Counted from the first letter of the stretch, positions 39,119-48,076 are shown. The stretch: 64,000 nucleotides of DNA from Aquimonas voraii (GCF_900101825.1 NZ_FNAG01000001.1:496001-560000); one strand, 5' to 3'. The notes: generated from the letters alone by a model not told the origin. Made by a program: numbers and translations.

Positions 39119-40207
39119 TCAGAGGCTCAGCCGCTGCGCAGCCGCCAGGACGTCGCTGAACACGCCCGCCGCCGTGACTTCGGCTCCCGCGCCAGGCCCG
39201 CGCAGGGTGAGCGGCGGCTGCTGCTGCAGATCAGTGCGGATCTCCAGCACATTCTCGCGCGGCCGCGCACTTGCCAACACATCGTCGAGAGGCAACGAGG
39301 CGACGCCGACCCGGCCGCCTGCCGGGCCGACTCGAGCCACCACGACCAGGCGCTCGCCCCGCGCCTTTGCGGCCGTGATCCGCTCGCGCCAGTGCGCGTC
39401 CTCCGCCCTCAGCGCCTTCTGCAGGGCGTCGCCATGGATGGCACTCGCGGTCGTCAGCGGCTCGACCGCGATCTGCTTGGGCTCCAGCGGGAAGCCGGCT
39501 TCGCGCCCAAGGATCAGCAGCTTGCGCGCCACGTCCTGGCCGCCCAGATCCTCCAGCGGATCGGGCTCGGTGTAGCCCAGATCGCGCGCCTCGATCACCG
39601 CCTCGGAAAAGGCCGCGCCTTCATGCAGTCGCGAGAGCAGGTAGGACAGCGAGCCCGACAGCAGGCCGCGAATGCCGAGCACGCGCTCGCCGCGCAGGCG
39701 CAGATCGCGCAGCGGGCCGAGCACCGGGATCGCTGCCCCGACCGTGGTTTCGTAGTGCCAGGGCGTGCGCCGCGCACGCTCCTGCAGCGTGCTGTAGAAG
39801 GCCCAGGGGCGCGCGCCGGCATGCTTGTTGGCGGCGGCGATGGCGATGCCTCGACCCAACAGGGCCGGGTAGTCAGCCGCGACCTCATCGCTGGCCGTGC
39901 AGTCCACCGCAACCGTGTGGGCAGCGCTGCCCACTCGCGCCCACAAGCGGTCGAGATCGCCGGCGCTGCGCGGCGCGAGCAGTGCGTCCACGCCGATCGG
40001 ATCGAGACCGTGCTCGCTTTCCGCCAGGCCGCGACGGTCATAGGCCGCGCGCAGGCGCAGATCGATACCCAGCCCAGCCCTCAGGATCTCGCTGCGCTCC
40101 GCGAGGCGCGCCCGGAACGCGCTGCCTACGCGGCCGCGGGCGCCGATCAGGACGAGGTCGATGCGTTTGGGGCTGGAAGCGGGCGTGCAGGCGGACAGGG
40201 CGGACAT
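39119..40207 (-). CDS. Homoserine dehydrogenase, stand-alone
   Basis: Reduces aspartate semialdehyde to homoserine for threonine and methionine. 362 residues, resembling the C-terminal half of the fused aspartokinase-homoserine dehydrogenase. The N-terminal Rossmann motif is IDLVLIGARGRVGSAF; catalytic-domain segments are ANKHAGARPWAFYSTLQ, ETTVGAAIPVLGPL, GLLSGSLSYLLSRL and DLGYTEPDPLEDLGGQDVARKLLILGRE, with the catalytic lysine in the last. No ACT domain or aspartokinase is attached. Start ATG 40207 is the natural one; frames open upstream look non-coding. Confidence 0.92.
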   Translation of the reverse strand: MSALSACTPASSPKRIDLVLIGARGRVGSAFRARLAERSEILRAGLGIDLRLRAAYDRRGLAESEHGLDPIGVDALLAPRSAGDLDRLWARVGSAAHTVAVDCTASDEVAADYPALLGRGIAIAAANKHAGARPWAFYSTLQERARRTPWHYETTVGAAIPVLGPLRDLRLRGERVLGIRGLLSGSLSYLLSRLHEGAAFSEAVIEARDLGYTEPDPLEDLGGQDVARKLLILGREAGFPLEPKQIAVEPLTTASAIHGDALQKALRAEDAHWRERITAAKARGERLVVVARVGPAGGRVGVASLPLDDVLASARPRENVLEIRTDLQQQPPLTLRGPGAGAEVTAAGVFSDVLAAAQRLSL

Positions 40208-40609
40208 GGCGGGTGTTGGCGGTAGGGGCGGGCGCCGAATAAGACCACACATGCATCGCGATGAAAAGATATGTTTTGTCCCATGCCGTTCCGTACGGCG
40301 TCGCAGGATCGAGCCCAGAGTGGGCAAGGGCCCATCATGGGCTGCATGCTCGCCCCGGACGGATCGCGCTGAGCTTCAGTTGCTGAACCCAAGGCAAGGC
40401 TGAAGAAATCAGTCTTATCGCGCGCCATCGAGGCCGCGTCCGCGGATCGAGCGTGCAAGTGATTGATCCAGCGCCAGCGAGTCCGGATCTGGGCAGGACT
40501 CGCGAGCACTGATCAAGGCCAGGATGGACGCGATCCGTATTGCCCCAAGCTCGACCCCGTCCGCTCGGACCACAGGCCGCTCCGGCTCAATGGGGCCTGC
40601 GCGAGTGCC
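40208..40609. other. 402-base gene-free stretch
   Basis: No convincing coding region. There is a less GC-rich patch around 40240-40285 that could hold the homoserine dehydrogenase promoter, and a degenerate GTGGGCA-AG-GGCCCAT palindrome at about 40319-40334 that resembles the GGTGGGCC element. Confidence 0.4.
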
Positions 40610-41227
40610 TCAAGGCCGTTCCGCGACCAGCCACTCGATCAAACTTGAGAGCGCCGCCGCGCTCGCCTCGTTGAACGCCGCCACCACCGCGGCCGCGTCA
40701 CCCGCGCGCACCCCGGCCGAGGCCTTGAAGTCACGTTCGGCGACGATGCGCTGCCGCGGGTCCACGCGCTTGGCGTGGAAGTGAATGTGTACCTGCTGTG
40801 TCTCGCGCTCGAACTCGAAGCGGCGCAGCTCGCCGATCAGCCGCTCGTCGCCGGCCAGCACGTCGCGCTCGCGGCCGGCGCGCAGGCGGCCGTCGTCCTC
40901 GATGGCGCGGATCACGAGTCCCTGCCAGAGCTGCGGCAGGGGCGTACTCCATCGCGCGCCGCGCAGCAGGCCAAGCTCGTCGACGCCAGCACGCACCACG
41001 ATGCGATCGGAGTCGAGCAGGCCGGCCGCCGAGGGCGCGTCCACCAGCACCTGTCGATTCCCGTTGCCACCTGCGTGAGCGGCGATGTCGACGCTGAGCG
41101 CGAACACCCGCGTCTCGCCCTCGCGCGCCTGCGGCAGCGCACAGGCGCCGAGTGCCACGAGCATCAGTACGGCGCCCATCCGGGCCAGGACAGCCAGCGG
41201 CCGACGAACACAGGGGAAGGCACTCAT
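40610..41227 (-). CDS. ABC-type lipid transport auxiliary lipoprotein (PqiC/YmbA-like)
   Basis: A 205-residue lipoprotein: hydrophobic signal followed by lipobox ALGAC, acylated Cys29. The body matches the ABC-transport auxiliary component family (VFALSV, RIVVRAGVDELGLLRGARWSTPLPQLWQ, VAAFNEASAAALSSLIEWL). It is the last gene of the Mla-like operon, its ATG overlapping the stop of the MCE gene. It probably sits at the outer membrane as the lipid acceptor or bridge. Confidence 0.88.
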   Translation of the reverse strand: MSAFPCVRRPLAVLARMGAVLMLVALGACALPQAREGETRVFALSVDIAAHAGGNGNRQVLVDAPSAAGLLDSDRIVVRAGVDELGLLRGARWSTPLPQLWQGLVIRAIEDDGRLRAGRERDVLAGDERLIGELRRFEFERETQQVHIHFHAKRVDPRQRIVAERDFKASAGVRAGDAAAVVAAFNEASAAALSSLIEWLVAERP

Positions 41228-42189
41228 CGCGGGTCGTACTCCTTGGGCTGGTCGCGGCCCAGCAGCAGGCCGGAGGCATCGCGCTCGATGCGCTGGCTGA
41301 GCGCCGACAGTCGCGCGAGCGTCTCGCGCAGCTCGGCCAGGGTGGGGGCCAGCTGCGGCAGGCCCTGTTCGCCGAACCGATCGATCGCCGCGCGGTTGTG
41401 CTCGACCAGCTGCTGGGTGCTGTCGGCCAGGCGTCGCGTGGCCTCCAGTGTTTCGTGCAGGCTGTACAGGATCGGCTCTGCGTCGCTGGCCAGCAGGCCG
41501 TCCGCACGTGCGGCGATCGAATCCAGCCGCTGCAGCAGCTGTTCGGCCTGGGCCAGCGAGGTGCGCAGCGATTGACCCGCGGCGGAAAGATCCTCGAGCG
41601 CCCGGCCGACCGCATCGCCATGCTCGGCGAGCGTGGCGCTCAGCGATTCGATGTGTGCGAGGGTCGCGCTCACTTTCTCGACGTTGCCTTCGCTGAGCAG
41701 GCTCGATGCGCGCGCCATCAGCTGGTTGACGTTGAGCACCACGTCTTCGCCCGAAGCGAACAGCTTGGCCAGGGCGGAATCTTCGGCGACGATCCGCGGC
41801 ACGGTGTTGTCGGGCGCTTCCAGGCGCGGCGCCTCCGCGCTGCCGCCTCCCAGCTGGATGATCGCGACACCGGTCAATCCGGTGAAGGTGAGCTTGGCCG
41901 TGGTGTCGGTCTTGACCGGCGTATCGCTGCCGACGCGGATGTGGGCGATGACTTGGCTGGGGTCTTCCGGCGCCAGCTGCAGCCGCCGCACTTCGCCGAC
42001 CTGGATGCCGTTGTACTGCACGGCCGAACCGACGGTGAGCCCGGTGACGGCCTCGGCGAACAGCACGTCGTAGTAGGCCCATTCGCGGTCGAGCGACAGC
42101 TTGCCCAGCCAGAGCACGAACAGGAAGGCGAGCACGAGCACGGCCAGCGCGAAGCTGCCGATCAGCACGTGGTGGGCGCGGGTTTCCAT
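41224..42189 (-). CDS. mlaD: MCE/MlaD-family lipid-binding protein
   Basis: A 321-residue protein anchored by one N-terminal membrane helix (about residues 10-28), followed by the MCE domain (about 35-115), with DVLFAEAVTGLTVGSAVQYNGIQVGEVR, and a long C-terminal alpha-helical tail. MCE proteins form hexameric rings that pass phospholipids between the inner membrane complex and the outer membrane. The tail is longer than in E. coli MlaD and closer to the tube- or needle-forming MCE type. It belongs to a four-gene operon with MlaE, MlaF and a lipoprotein. Confidence 0.9.
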   Translation of the reverse strand: METRAHHVLIGSFALAVLVLAFLFVLWLGKLSLDREWAYYDVLFAEAVTGLTVGSAVQYNGIQVGEVRRLQLAPEDPSQVIAHIRVGSDTPVKTDTTAKLTFTGLTGVAIIQLGGGSAEAPRLEAPDNTVPRIVAEDSALAKLFASGEDVVLNVNQLMARASSLLSEGNVEKVSATLAHIESLSATLAEHGDAVGRALEDLSAAGQSLRTSLAQAEQLLQRLDSIAARADGLLASDAEPILYSLHETLEATRRLADSTQQLVEHNRAAIDRFGEQGLPQLAPTLAELRETLARLSALSQRIERDASGLLLGRDQPKEYDPR

Positions 42190-42193
42190 GAGC

Positions 42194-42979
42194 TCAGGTC
42201 CTCATCGTTTGCGCCTGCGCGCTGCGACCGCGTGGGCCATTGAAGCATTCGCGGATCCACGGGTGCGGATGGGCTTCCACCACATCGACCGTGTCGGCCA
42301 CCTGTACGCGAGCGTCGGCCAGCACGGCCACCCGATCGCAGATGGCGTACAGGCTGTCCATGTCGTGGGTGACCAGAAAGACGCTGAAGCCGAGTGCAGC
42401 GCTGAGCGTGCGGATCAGCGCGTCGAAATCCGCCGCGCCGATGGGGTCCAAGCCCGAGGTCGGCTCGTCGAGGAACAGGATCTCCGGGTCCAGCGCCAGT
42501 GCGCGTGCCAGCCCCGCGCGCTTGCGCATGCCGCCCGAGAGCTGGCTCGGGTACTTGTGCGCGGCTTCGGCTGGCAGGCCGGTGAGGCGGATCTTCAGCA
42601 GCGCGAGCTCGTCGAGCAGGTCCGCGGGCAGATCGTAATACTCCAGCAGCGGCACCTTGACGTTCTCGATCACCGTCAGCGAGGAGAACAGGGCGCCGTC
42701 CTGGAAGAGCAGGCCGAAGCGGCGCTCATAGGGCCGTCGAGCCTCTTCGTCGAGGTGGGTGGTGTCGTCACCGAACAGTCGCACCGTGCCGCCATCGGGC
42801 TGCTTCAGGCCCACGATCGAGCGCAGCAGCACCGACTTGCCCGCGCCCGAGCCGCCGATCACCCCCAGCACTTCGCCGCGGTAGAGGTCGAGGTCGACGC
42901 CGTCATGCACGCGCTGTGCGCCGAACTGCGAGATCAGCCCGCGCACCTCGATCACCGCCTCGCGCGTCGGTGCATTCAT
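42194..42979 (-). CDS. mlaF: ABC transporter ATPase, MlaF type
   Basis: A 261-residue ATP-binding subunit. Walker A GGSGAGKS (about residues 40-47), Q-loop FQDGALF, signature LSGGMRKRAGLARAL, Walker B EILFLDEPTSGLDP and H-loop THDMDS are all present. It drives lipid transport through the MlaE-type permease encoded upstream, whose stop codon overlaps this ATG (ATGA). ATG 42979 is chosen on that overlap; an upstream open frame lies over the permease gene. Confidence 0.96.
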   Translation of the reverse strand: MNAPTREAVIEVRGLISQFGAQRVHDGVDLDLYRGEVLGVIGGSGAGKSVLLRSIVGLKQPDGGTVRLFGDDTTHLDEEARRPYERRFGLLFQDGALFSSLTVIENVKVPLLEYYDLPADLLDELALLKIRLTGLPAEAAHKYPSQLSGGMRKRAGLARALALDPEILFLDEPTSGLDPIGAADFDALIRTLSAALGFSVFLVTHDMDSLYAICDRVAVLADARVQVADTVDVVEAHPHPWIRECFNGPRGRSAQAQTMRT

Positions 42980-44103
42980 ACGCCGAGCTCCATGAAGAAC
43001 ATCGCGAACAGGGCGTCGAACAGGATCACCAGGAAGATGGATTGCACCACCGACGAGGTGGTGTGGCGGCCGACCGACTCGGCGCTGCCGGCGACCTTCA
43101 TGCCCTCGAGGCAACCGACCACCGCGATCAGGAAGGCGAATACCGGCGCCTTGATCATGCCCACCCAGAAGTGGCGGATCTCGGTCATCTCGTAGAGCCG
43201 GCTTATGAACATGCCCGGGCTGATGTCGAGCGCGGCCGAGCCGACCAGGGCGCCGCCGAGCAGGCCGCTCATCATGCCGATGAAGGTCAGCAGCGGCAGC
43301 ATGATCAGCAACGCGAGAAGCCGAGGCAGCACCAGCAGCTCGACGGCATCGAGGCCGAGCGCGCGGATGGCGTCGAGCTCTTCGCGACTTTTCATCGAAC
43401 CGATCTGCGCGGTGAACGCGCTACCCGAGCGCCCGGCCAGCAGGATGGCGGTGAGCAGCACGCCGAACTCGCGCAGGAAGGAATAGGCCACGAGCTCCAC
43501 GGTGAAGATGGACGCGCCGAAATCGCGCAGCACGGTGGCGCCCAGAAAGGCCACCACGGCGCCCACCAGAAAGGTCAGCAGGGCCACGATCGGCACGGCG
43601 TCGAGGCCGGTCTGCTCCATGTGGAAGACCGTCGAGGTCAGGCGCAGACGACGGCGCCCGCTCAGCACTTTCGCGAGGGTGGCCAGGGTCAGGCCGACGA
43701 AACCCAGCAGTTGGCGGGTATCGAGCCAGAAGCTTTCCAGCGCCGCGCCCATCCGCGCCAGCACGGCGATGAAGCCGTGCGGCCGCGCCCTGGGTGCTGC
43801 CGGCGCACTGCGGCGTTCGATCAGCAGACGCAGCAGATCGGCATCGGCCGGGCGCAGTCCCTGCAGATTCTCGAGGGTGTCGCCATGGCCGGCGCGCTGC
43901 AGCAGACGCAGCAGGATCAGCGCGCCGCAGGTGTCGAGGCGATGCAGGCCGGTGCAGTCGAAGGCCGCGTCTGTCTCGATGCTTCCGAGCACGGACGCCG
44001 ACTCCGCCAGCGGCCGTGCATTCGCCAGCGTCCAGTCGCCGCGGAGCGCGAGGCCAGTCGGCGTGCGCTCGATGCGGGCGGGCAGGGTGGTCGTATCGGA
44101 CAT
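42976..44103 (-). CDS. mlaE: ABC transporter permease, MlaE type, with STAS domain
   Basis: A 375-residue inner-membrane permease. An N-terminal STAS-like domain (about residues 1-100, with DWTLANARPLAE and GLHRLDTCGALILLR) is fused to the MlaE permease, which has five or so membrane helices and the conserved MEQTGLDAVPIVALLTFLVGAVVAFLGA and VPRLLALLIMLPLLTFIG-like segments. In other Mla systems the STAS protein (MlaB) is separate, so this is the fused form common outside enterobacteria. No clear ribosome binding site is seen at ATG 44103; ATG 44115 in the same frame is an alternative. Confidence 0.92.
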   Translation of the reverse strand: MSDTTTLPARIERTPTGLALRGDWTLANARPLAESASVLGSIETDAAFDCTGLHRLDTCGALILLRLLQRAGHGDTLENLQGLRPADADLLRLLIERRSAPAAPRARPHGFIAVLARMGAALESFWLDTRQLLGFVGLTLATLAKVLSGRRRLRLTSTVFHMEQTGLDAVPIVALLTFLVGAVVAFLGATVLRDFGASIFTVELVAYSFLREFGVLLTAILLAGRSGSAFTAQIGSMKSREELDAIRALGLDAVELLVLPRLLALLIMLPLLTFIGMMSGLLGGALVGSAALDISPGMFISRLYEMTEIRHFWVGMIKAPVFAFLIAVVGCLEGMKVAGSAESVGRHTTSSVVQSIFLVILFDALFAMFFMELGV

Positions 44104-44201
44104 GGGGCGGAACATAGCATCGCTGCGGCGGGGCCTGGCTTGGCTTTGCTCAAGTCAGGCAGCGCATGTTGAAAACCTGCGCGCCGCGCGAAGTCGCTGC
44201 T

Positions 44202-44255
44202 TGCTCCCCTCTCCCCTCTCCCCTTGTGGGCGAGGGGCCGGGGGAGAGGGGGCAG
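44202..44255. repeat. CTCTCCCC inverted repeat element
   Basis: GCTCCCCTCTCCCC is followed, about 25 bases on, by GGGGAGAGGGGGC, making an imperfect hairpin of the dispersed CCTCTCCCC type known from many proteobacterial intergenic regions. It lies between the hypothetical gene ending at 44288 and the Mla operon start. Confidence 0.5.
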
Positions 44256-44287
44256 CTCGCGTGAGACTTGATGTCCTCGGCTGACGA

Positions 44288-44737
44288 TCAGCCCGGTCCC
44301 AACCAGAACCAGAGCCTGGATGCGCTGGACCGACGAGGGCCGATGGAGTGATCGCCCTGTTTGGCTGGGATTCCTGCTACGCCGCTGCGCACCTGTTCCA
44401 GCCAGCCGGTACCCGCGCGCAGCGTTGCCGGCTCGGATGGGCTGGGGAAGTGCCAGTGCTCGCCGCCTGGATCCCGTCGGATCACCCACAGTTGAGGGGC
44501 GATCCAGGCGGCTGCCCGGTTGTTGGGAATTGCGAGTTGCCGCGGCGACGGCTCAGAGAGACGTACCTTGCCCTCGCTGTCAGGGTGCCGACGCAGCGCA
44601 TGGATCAGTTCGAGGAGTGAGGCGCAGCCCTCGCCATCCGCATTCAGATGCCAACCGGGAAAGTGCTTCTGATTCTCGGTGTATCGCCAGAGCGTGATCC
44701 TGCCTCGCTGTTTCCAGCCCGGCGCCGCACTCAACAC
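44288..44737 (-). CDS. Hypothetical tryptophan-rich protein coupled to pcp
   Basis: A 149-residue soluble protein. It has no signal peptide and no membrane helix. The N-terminal half reads like a compact conserved fold, with ITLWRYTENQKHFPGWHL, ADGEGCASLLELIHAL and then WIAPQLWVI. It starts with GTG 44737, which overlaps the pcp stop codon, so the two are probably co-translated. I do not recognise a family. The coupling suggests a function near peptide turnover, but this is inference. Confidence 0.65.
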   Translation of the reverse strand: MLSAAPGWKQRGRITLWRYTENQKHFPGWHLNADGEGCASLLELIHALRRHPDSEGKVRLSEPSPRQLAIPNNRAAAWIAPQLWVIRRDPGGEHWHFPSPSEPATLRAGTGWLEQVRSGVAGIPAKQGDHSIGPRRSSASRLWFWLGPG

Positions 44738-45387
44738 TCCACGCCCCCCGCCACCCGCAGATCGCTTGGCGTCTCCAGCGCCGTGCCGATGGCGATGCCC
44801 AGGCCCTTGGCCAGGGTCGCCAGCGACATGCTGGGCGCGCCTGGATGCCGGCAGGCCTGTTCGGGCAGGTAGGGGATGTGAATGAAGCCGCCGCGCACGC
44901 CGGGGCGCACCGTCGAGAGGTGATGCATCAGCGCGAAGAACACCGCGTTGCAGACGTAGGTGCCGGCGGACAGCGAGAGCTCGGCCGGCACGCCGTGCTG
45001 GTTGAGGCTGGCGTGCAGCGCCTTCACCGGCAGCGAGGCAAAGTAGGCGTTTGGCGCTCCCTCGATCAGCGCGCTATCAATGGGCTGGGCGCCGCTGTTG
45101 TCGGCGATGCGCGCATCCGCGAGGTTGATGGCGAGGCGCTCGATCGACATCCGCGCGCGGCCACCGGCCTGGCCGACGCAGACCACCAGGCTCGGCTTGA
45201 CGCGCTCGATGGCATCGATCAGCGCGCGAGGGCCATCCGAGAAACACACCGGCAGGGCAGCGGGCTCGACCCGATGGCCGGCAATGCGTTCGCCCGAAAG
45301 CTCATGCAGCACTTCCAGCGCGGGGTTGATCGGCTCGCCGTCAAAAGGCTCGAAACCCGTCAGCAGCACCCGCGGCAGACCGGCCAT
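44731..45387 (-). CDS. pcp: Pyroglutamyl-peptidase I
   Basis: A 218-residue cytoplasmic cysteine peptidase of family C15 that removes N-terminal pyroglutamate. Starts VLLTGFEPFDGEPINPALEV, as in the family. The catalytic triad is visible: Glu in GQAGGRARMSIERLA, Cys in SAGTYVCNAVFFALMHH and His in GFIHIPYLPEQ. It overlaps the hemolysin III gene by one base (TGATG) upstream and the hypothetical gene downstream, so three genes form one operon. Confidence 0.94.
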   Translation of the reverse strand: MAGLPRVLLTGFEPFDGEPINPALEVLHELSGERIAGHRVEPAALPVCFSDGPRALIDAIERVKPSLVVCVGQAGGRARMSIERLAINLADARIADNSGAQPIDSALIEGAPNAYFASLPVKALHASLNQHGVPAELSLSAGTYVCNAVFFALMHHLSTVRPGVRGGFIHIPYLPEQACRHPGAPSMSLATLAKGLGIAIGTALETPSDLRVAGGVEC

Positions 45388-46034
45388 CAGTAGTTCGAGG
45401 CCAGCACCTGGGTACTGACGGCGACGAAGTGGAAGCTGCTGCCCGCGAGTACGAAGAGGTGCCAGATGGCATGCGCGTAGGGCAGGGAATCCCGGTGGTA
45501 GAAGAGGGTGCCGAGCGTGTACGCCGCACCTCCGGCGAGCAGCCAGGCGATGGTGGCGGTGGACAGCTCTTCGACCATCGGGCCGAAGGCGATCACGATC
45601 AGCCAGCCCATGGCGATGTACATCATCGTCGACAGGCGCGGGAAGCGTCCGGTGAAGAACAGCTTGAACACTACGCCCAGCACGGCCAGCACCCAGATCA
45701 CGCCGAACAGGGTCCAGCCCCAGCTGTCGCGCAGGCCAAGCAAGGTGAAGGGGGTATAGGTGCCCGCGATCAGCAGGAAGATCGCGCAGTGGTCGAGCAC
45801 CTTGAGGCGCTGCTTGAGGCGCTCATGGCGCGCCGCGTGGTACAGGGTCGAGGCGATGTAGAGCAGCGACAGCGTGACCACGAAGACAATGGCGGTGCCG
45901 AGTTGCCAGGCATCGCCCCAGAGCGCGGCGAGGGTGATCAGCACGGCGCCGGCGGCGGCGCTGGCGAACACGCCGACACCGTGGGTCAGCGCATTGAGCA
46001 GTTCTTCGCGGTGCAGCGGCGTGGCGAGGTGCAT
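45387..46034 (-). CDS. Hemolysin III / adiponectin-receptor-like (YqfA) membrane protein
   Basis: About 215 residues with seven predicted membrane helices. Family motifs: EELLNALTHGVGVFAS near the N-terminus, STLYHAARHERLKQRLKVLDHCAIFLLIAGTYTPF in the middle (His and Asp residues bind zinc in relatives), and HAIWHLFVLAGSSFHFVAV at the end. These proteins are related to zinc-dependent ceramidase-like receptors; the bacterial role is uncertain. Start at ATG 46034, with AGGA before it; ATG 46049 is an alternative. Confidence 0.9.
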   Translation of the reverse strand: MHLATPLHREELLNALTHGVGVFASAAAGAVLITLAALWGDAWQLGTAIVFVVTLSLLYIASTLYHAARHERLKQRLKVLDHCAIFLLIAGTYTPFTLLGLRDSWGWTLFGVIWVLAVLGVVFKLFFTGRFPRLSTMMYIAMGWLIVIAFGPMVEELSTATIAWLLAGGAAYTLGTLFYHRDSLPYAHAIWHLFVLAGSSFHFVAVSTQVLASNY

Positions 46035-46163
46035 ATCGGTCCTGTGCATGGTCGGCCCTGCGGCTTGGATGACAGTGGGGTCGCGCCTTGGCGCGACGCG
46101 CAGTGTGGCATGCTGCGGCGGCGGGTTAGCATACCCGTCGGTTCAGTAATTCCGCATCCGCCC

Positions 46164-47015
46164 ATGATCCCGATGCAGCCGGCATTCACCACCCTGCGCG
46201 TGCGCAGCCCCGACGGCGCCGAGGCCGACCTGCGTCTCGCGATGCCGCCGGAGCCGGTCGCGGGGCTCTACCTGCTGCCAGCGCTGGGCGTTGGCATCCG
46301 CCCCAACGAAGCCTTTGCCGCCGCGCTCGCCGAACAGGGGGTGGCGGTGGCGATCCACGAATGGCGCGGCCTTGGCGGCAGCAGCCTGCGCGCCTCGCGA
46401 ACCTGCGACTGGGGCTATCGCGAACTGCTGCAGCAGGACATTCCCGCGGGACTCGCCGCTGCGGAGGCTGCACTGCCGGGGCTGGGCTGGTCGATCGCCG
46501 GCCACAGTCTGGGTGGCCAGCTCGCACTGATCTCGGCGGCGCTGCAGCCCCGGCGCTTCCAGCGCGTGCATGTGCTGGCGAGTGGCCTGCCGGACTGGCG
46601 CGCCTACCCGCGTCTGCGCGGTCTGGGGATCATGGCGGCCCTGCATTTCATGCCGCTGTCGGCGATCCTGCTCGGCCATTACCCCGGCGAGCGCTTGGGC
46701 TTCGCAGGGCGTGAAGCCCGCGGGCTGATCCGCGACTGGTCCTACAGCGGACGCCGTGCGCGCTATCGCATCCGCGAGGGCAGCGTCGATCCGGAACAGG
46801 CCTTGCGTGAGTTCAAGGGCGAGGTGCGGGCCCTGCATCTGGCGTCCGACTGGCTGTGCCCGCGGGCCTCGCTGGAGGCACTGGCGGCCAAGACCCCGCA
46901 GGCGCGCTGGCAGATCGAGACCCTCTACGACCCCGAGTTCGCCCCGCGCCGCGCTGACCATTTCAGCTGGCTCAGACAGCCCGGGCCGGTGGTGCGCAGG
47001 CTGCTGGCGGCGTAA
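46164..47015 (+). CDS. Alpha/beta-hydrolase
   Basis: A 283-residue cytoplasmic hydrolase. The nucleophile elbow is SIAGHSLGGQLALI (GHSLG, Ser near residue 115). Earlier there are LYLLPALGVGIRPNEAFAAAL and IHEWRGLGGSSLRASR, and later a helical lid and RADHFSWL with the likely catalytic His. It resembles esterases with a serine-type triad. ATG 46164 or ATG 46173 could be used. Substrate unknown. Confidence 0.85.
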   Translation: MIPMQPAFTTLRVRSPDGAEADLRLAMPPEPVAGLYLLPALGVGIRPNEAFAAALAEQGVAVAIHEWRGLGGSSLRASRTCDWGYRELLQQDIPAGLAAAEAALPGLGWSIAGHSLGGQLALISAALQPRRFQRVHVLASGLPDWRAYPRLRGLGIMAALHFMPLSAILLGHYPGERLGFAGREARGLIRDWSYSGRRARYRIREGSVDPEQALREFKGEVRALHLASDWLCPRASLEALAAKTPQARWQIETLYDPEFAPRRADHFSWLRQPGPVVRRLLAA

Positions 47016-47320
47016 AGCGGGCTCGCGCGATGCCCCTCTTGGGCCGCGGTGCCTTCGCGCTCGGCACGCGGGGTCGGCATCGCCCGGGACGCGCCGCAGA
47101 TCGGGTCGACCGGCGCGCCTGCGAGTGCGGAAATGCGCGTGCGACCCGGGCCGCGGGGTCAGCGGTCCGTCGGGTGGGTCAGCAGCGGCCGGCCCCGCGT
47201 CGGGTCGCACGCCCGGTTCGCGCGAATGTCGAAGAGTCGCGCGCTTGCGACACCGCTTTTCGGTTTCCTCAGGGCGTGGAAAACTGCGCGCCTTTCCCCG
47301 GTCATTGACTCCCTTCTGGC
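47016..47320. other. 305-base gene-free stretch
   Basis: Very GC-rich sequence between the hydrolase and TPR genes. No convincing start-to-stop frame with a ribosome binding site, no repeat shared with other gaps and no clear terminator are seen. Confidence 0.4.
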
Positions 47321-48076
47321 ATGCACATTTTCGGTCTCGGTCTGCACGTTCTGATTGCGCTGTATTTCGCCATCCACGCGGTGCGCAGCGGTCGGGAGAT
47401 GTACTGGCTGTTCGTGCTGTTCGCGTTTCCGCTGCTGGGCAGTGTCGTGTACGCGCTGGCCATCTGGCTGCCTGAGCAGCGCGGCAGCCGTGCCTTCCGC
47501 AACGTCAAGCGCGCGGCTGGAGAACTGATCAACCCCGGCCGCGAGCTGCGTGAAGCGCGTCAGGCGCTCGAGGCTTCGCCGACGCCGGCCATGCATCTGC
47601 GCTTGGCCGATGCGCTGTTGGCCATGGGCCAGGCCGAGGCGGCGCTTGAGCATTACAGTCAGGCCCGGCGCGGTTTCCATGCCGAGGATCCCGAGATCGA
47701 AGTGCGGCACGCGCATGCGCTGCTGGACGCCGGGCGACCCGGGGACGCGCGCGCCATGCTCGACGCGCTGATCGAGCGCCGGCCCGACTTCCGCTCGCCG
47801 CGCGGGCACCTGGTCTATGCGCGCGCCGTTGCCGCCTTGGGCGACCGCGAGCGCGCGCGCGAGGAGTTCGATGCGGTCATCGAAGGCTTTGCCGGGCTCG
47901 AGGCGCGCGCGCGCTATGCCGAAACCCTGCTGGAGTGGGGCGCCTTGAGTGATGCCGCGGAGGTGGCAGCCGCGGGTTTGCGCCTTGCCGAGCGCATGCC
48001 GGCGCATTCGCGCGAATTGAATGCCGAGTGGCGGCGGCGTCTGAAGACCGTCGCTGCGCGCGCCCGGGCGAGCTGA
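47321..48076 (+). CDS. PLDc_N membrane anchor fused to TPR domain
   Basis: A 251-residue protein. The first 55 residues form two membrane helices with YWLFVLFAFPLLGSVVYALAIWLPE, the pattern of the PLDc_N domain found at the start of cardiolipin synthases, but the phospholipase part is absent. The remainder is a run of TPR-like helical repeats (MHLRLADALLAMGQAEAALEHYSQA, VRHAHALLDAGRPGDARAMLDALI and so on) that would face the cytoplasm. Likely a membrane scaffold; partner unknown. ATG 47321 is the start, with a weak ribosome binding site. Confidence 0.8.
   Translation: MHIFGLGLHVLIALYFAIHAVRSGREMYWLFVLFAFPLLGSVVYALAIWLPEQRGSRAFRNVKRAAGELINPGRELREARQALEASPTPAMHLRLADALLAMGQAEAALEHYSQARRGFHAEDPEIEVRHAHALLDAGRPGDARAMLDALIERRPDFRSPRGHLVYARAVAALGDRERAREEFDAVIEGFAGLEARARYAETLLEWGALSDAAEVAAAGLRLAERMPAHSRELNAEWRRRLKTVAARARAS

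Noticed and set aside
47030-47308. Short plus-strand frame in the gap before the PLDc_N/TPR gene
   Set aside because: Arg/Ala-rich composition, no ribosome binding site and no motif; treated as non-coding.
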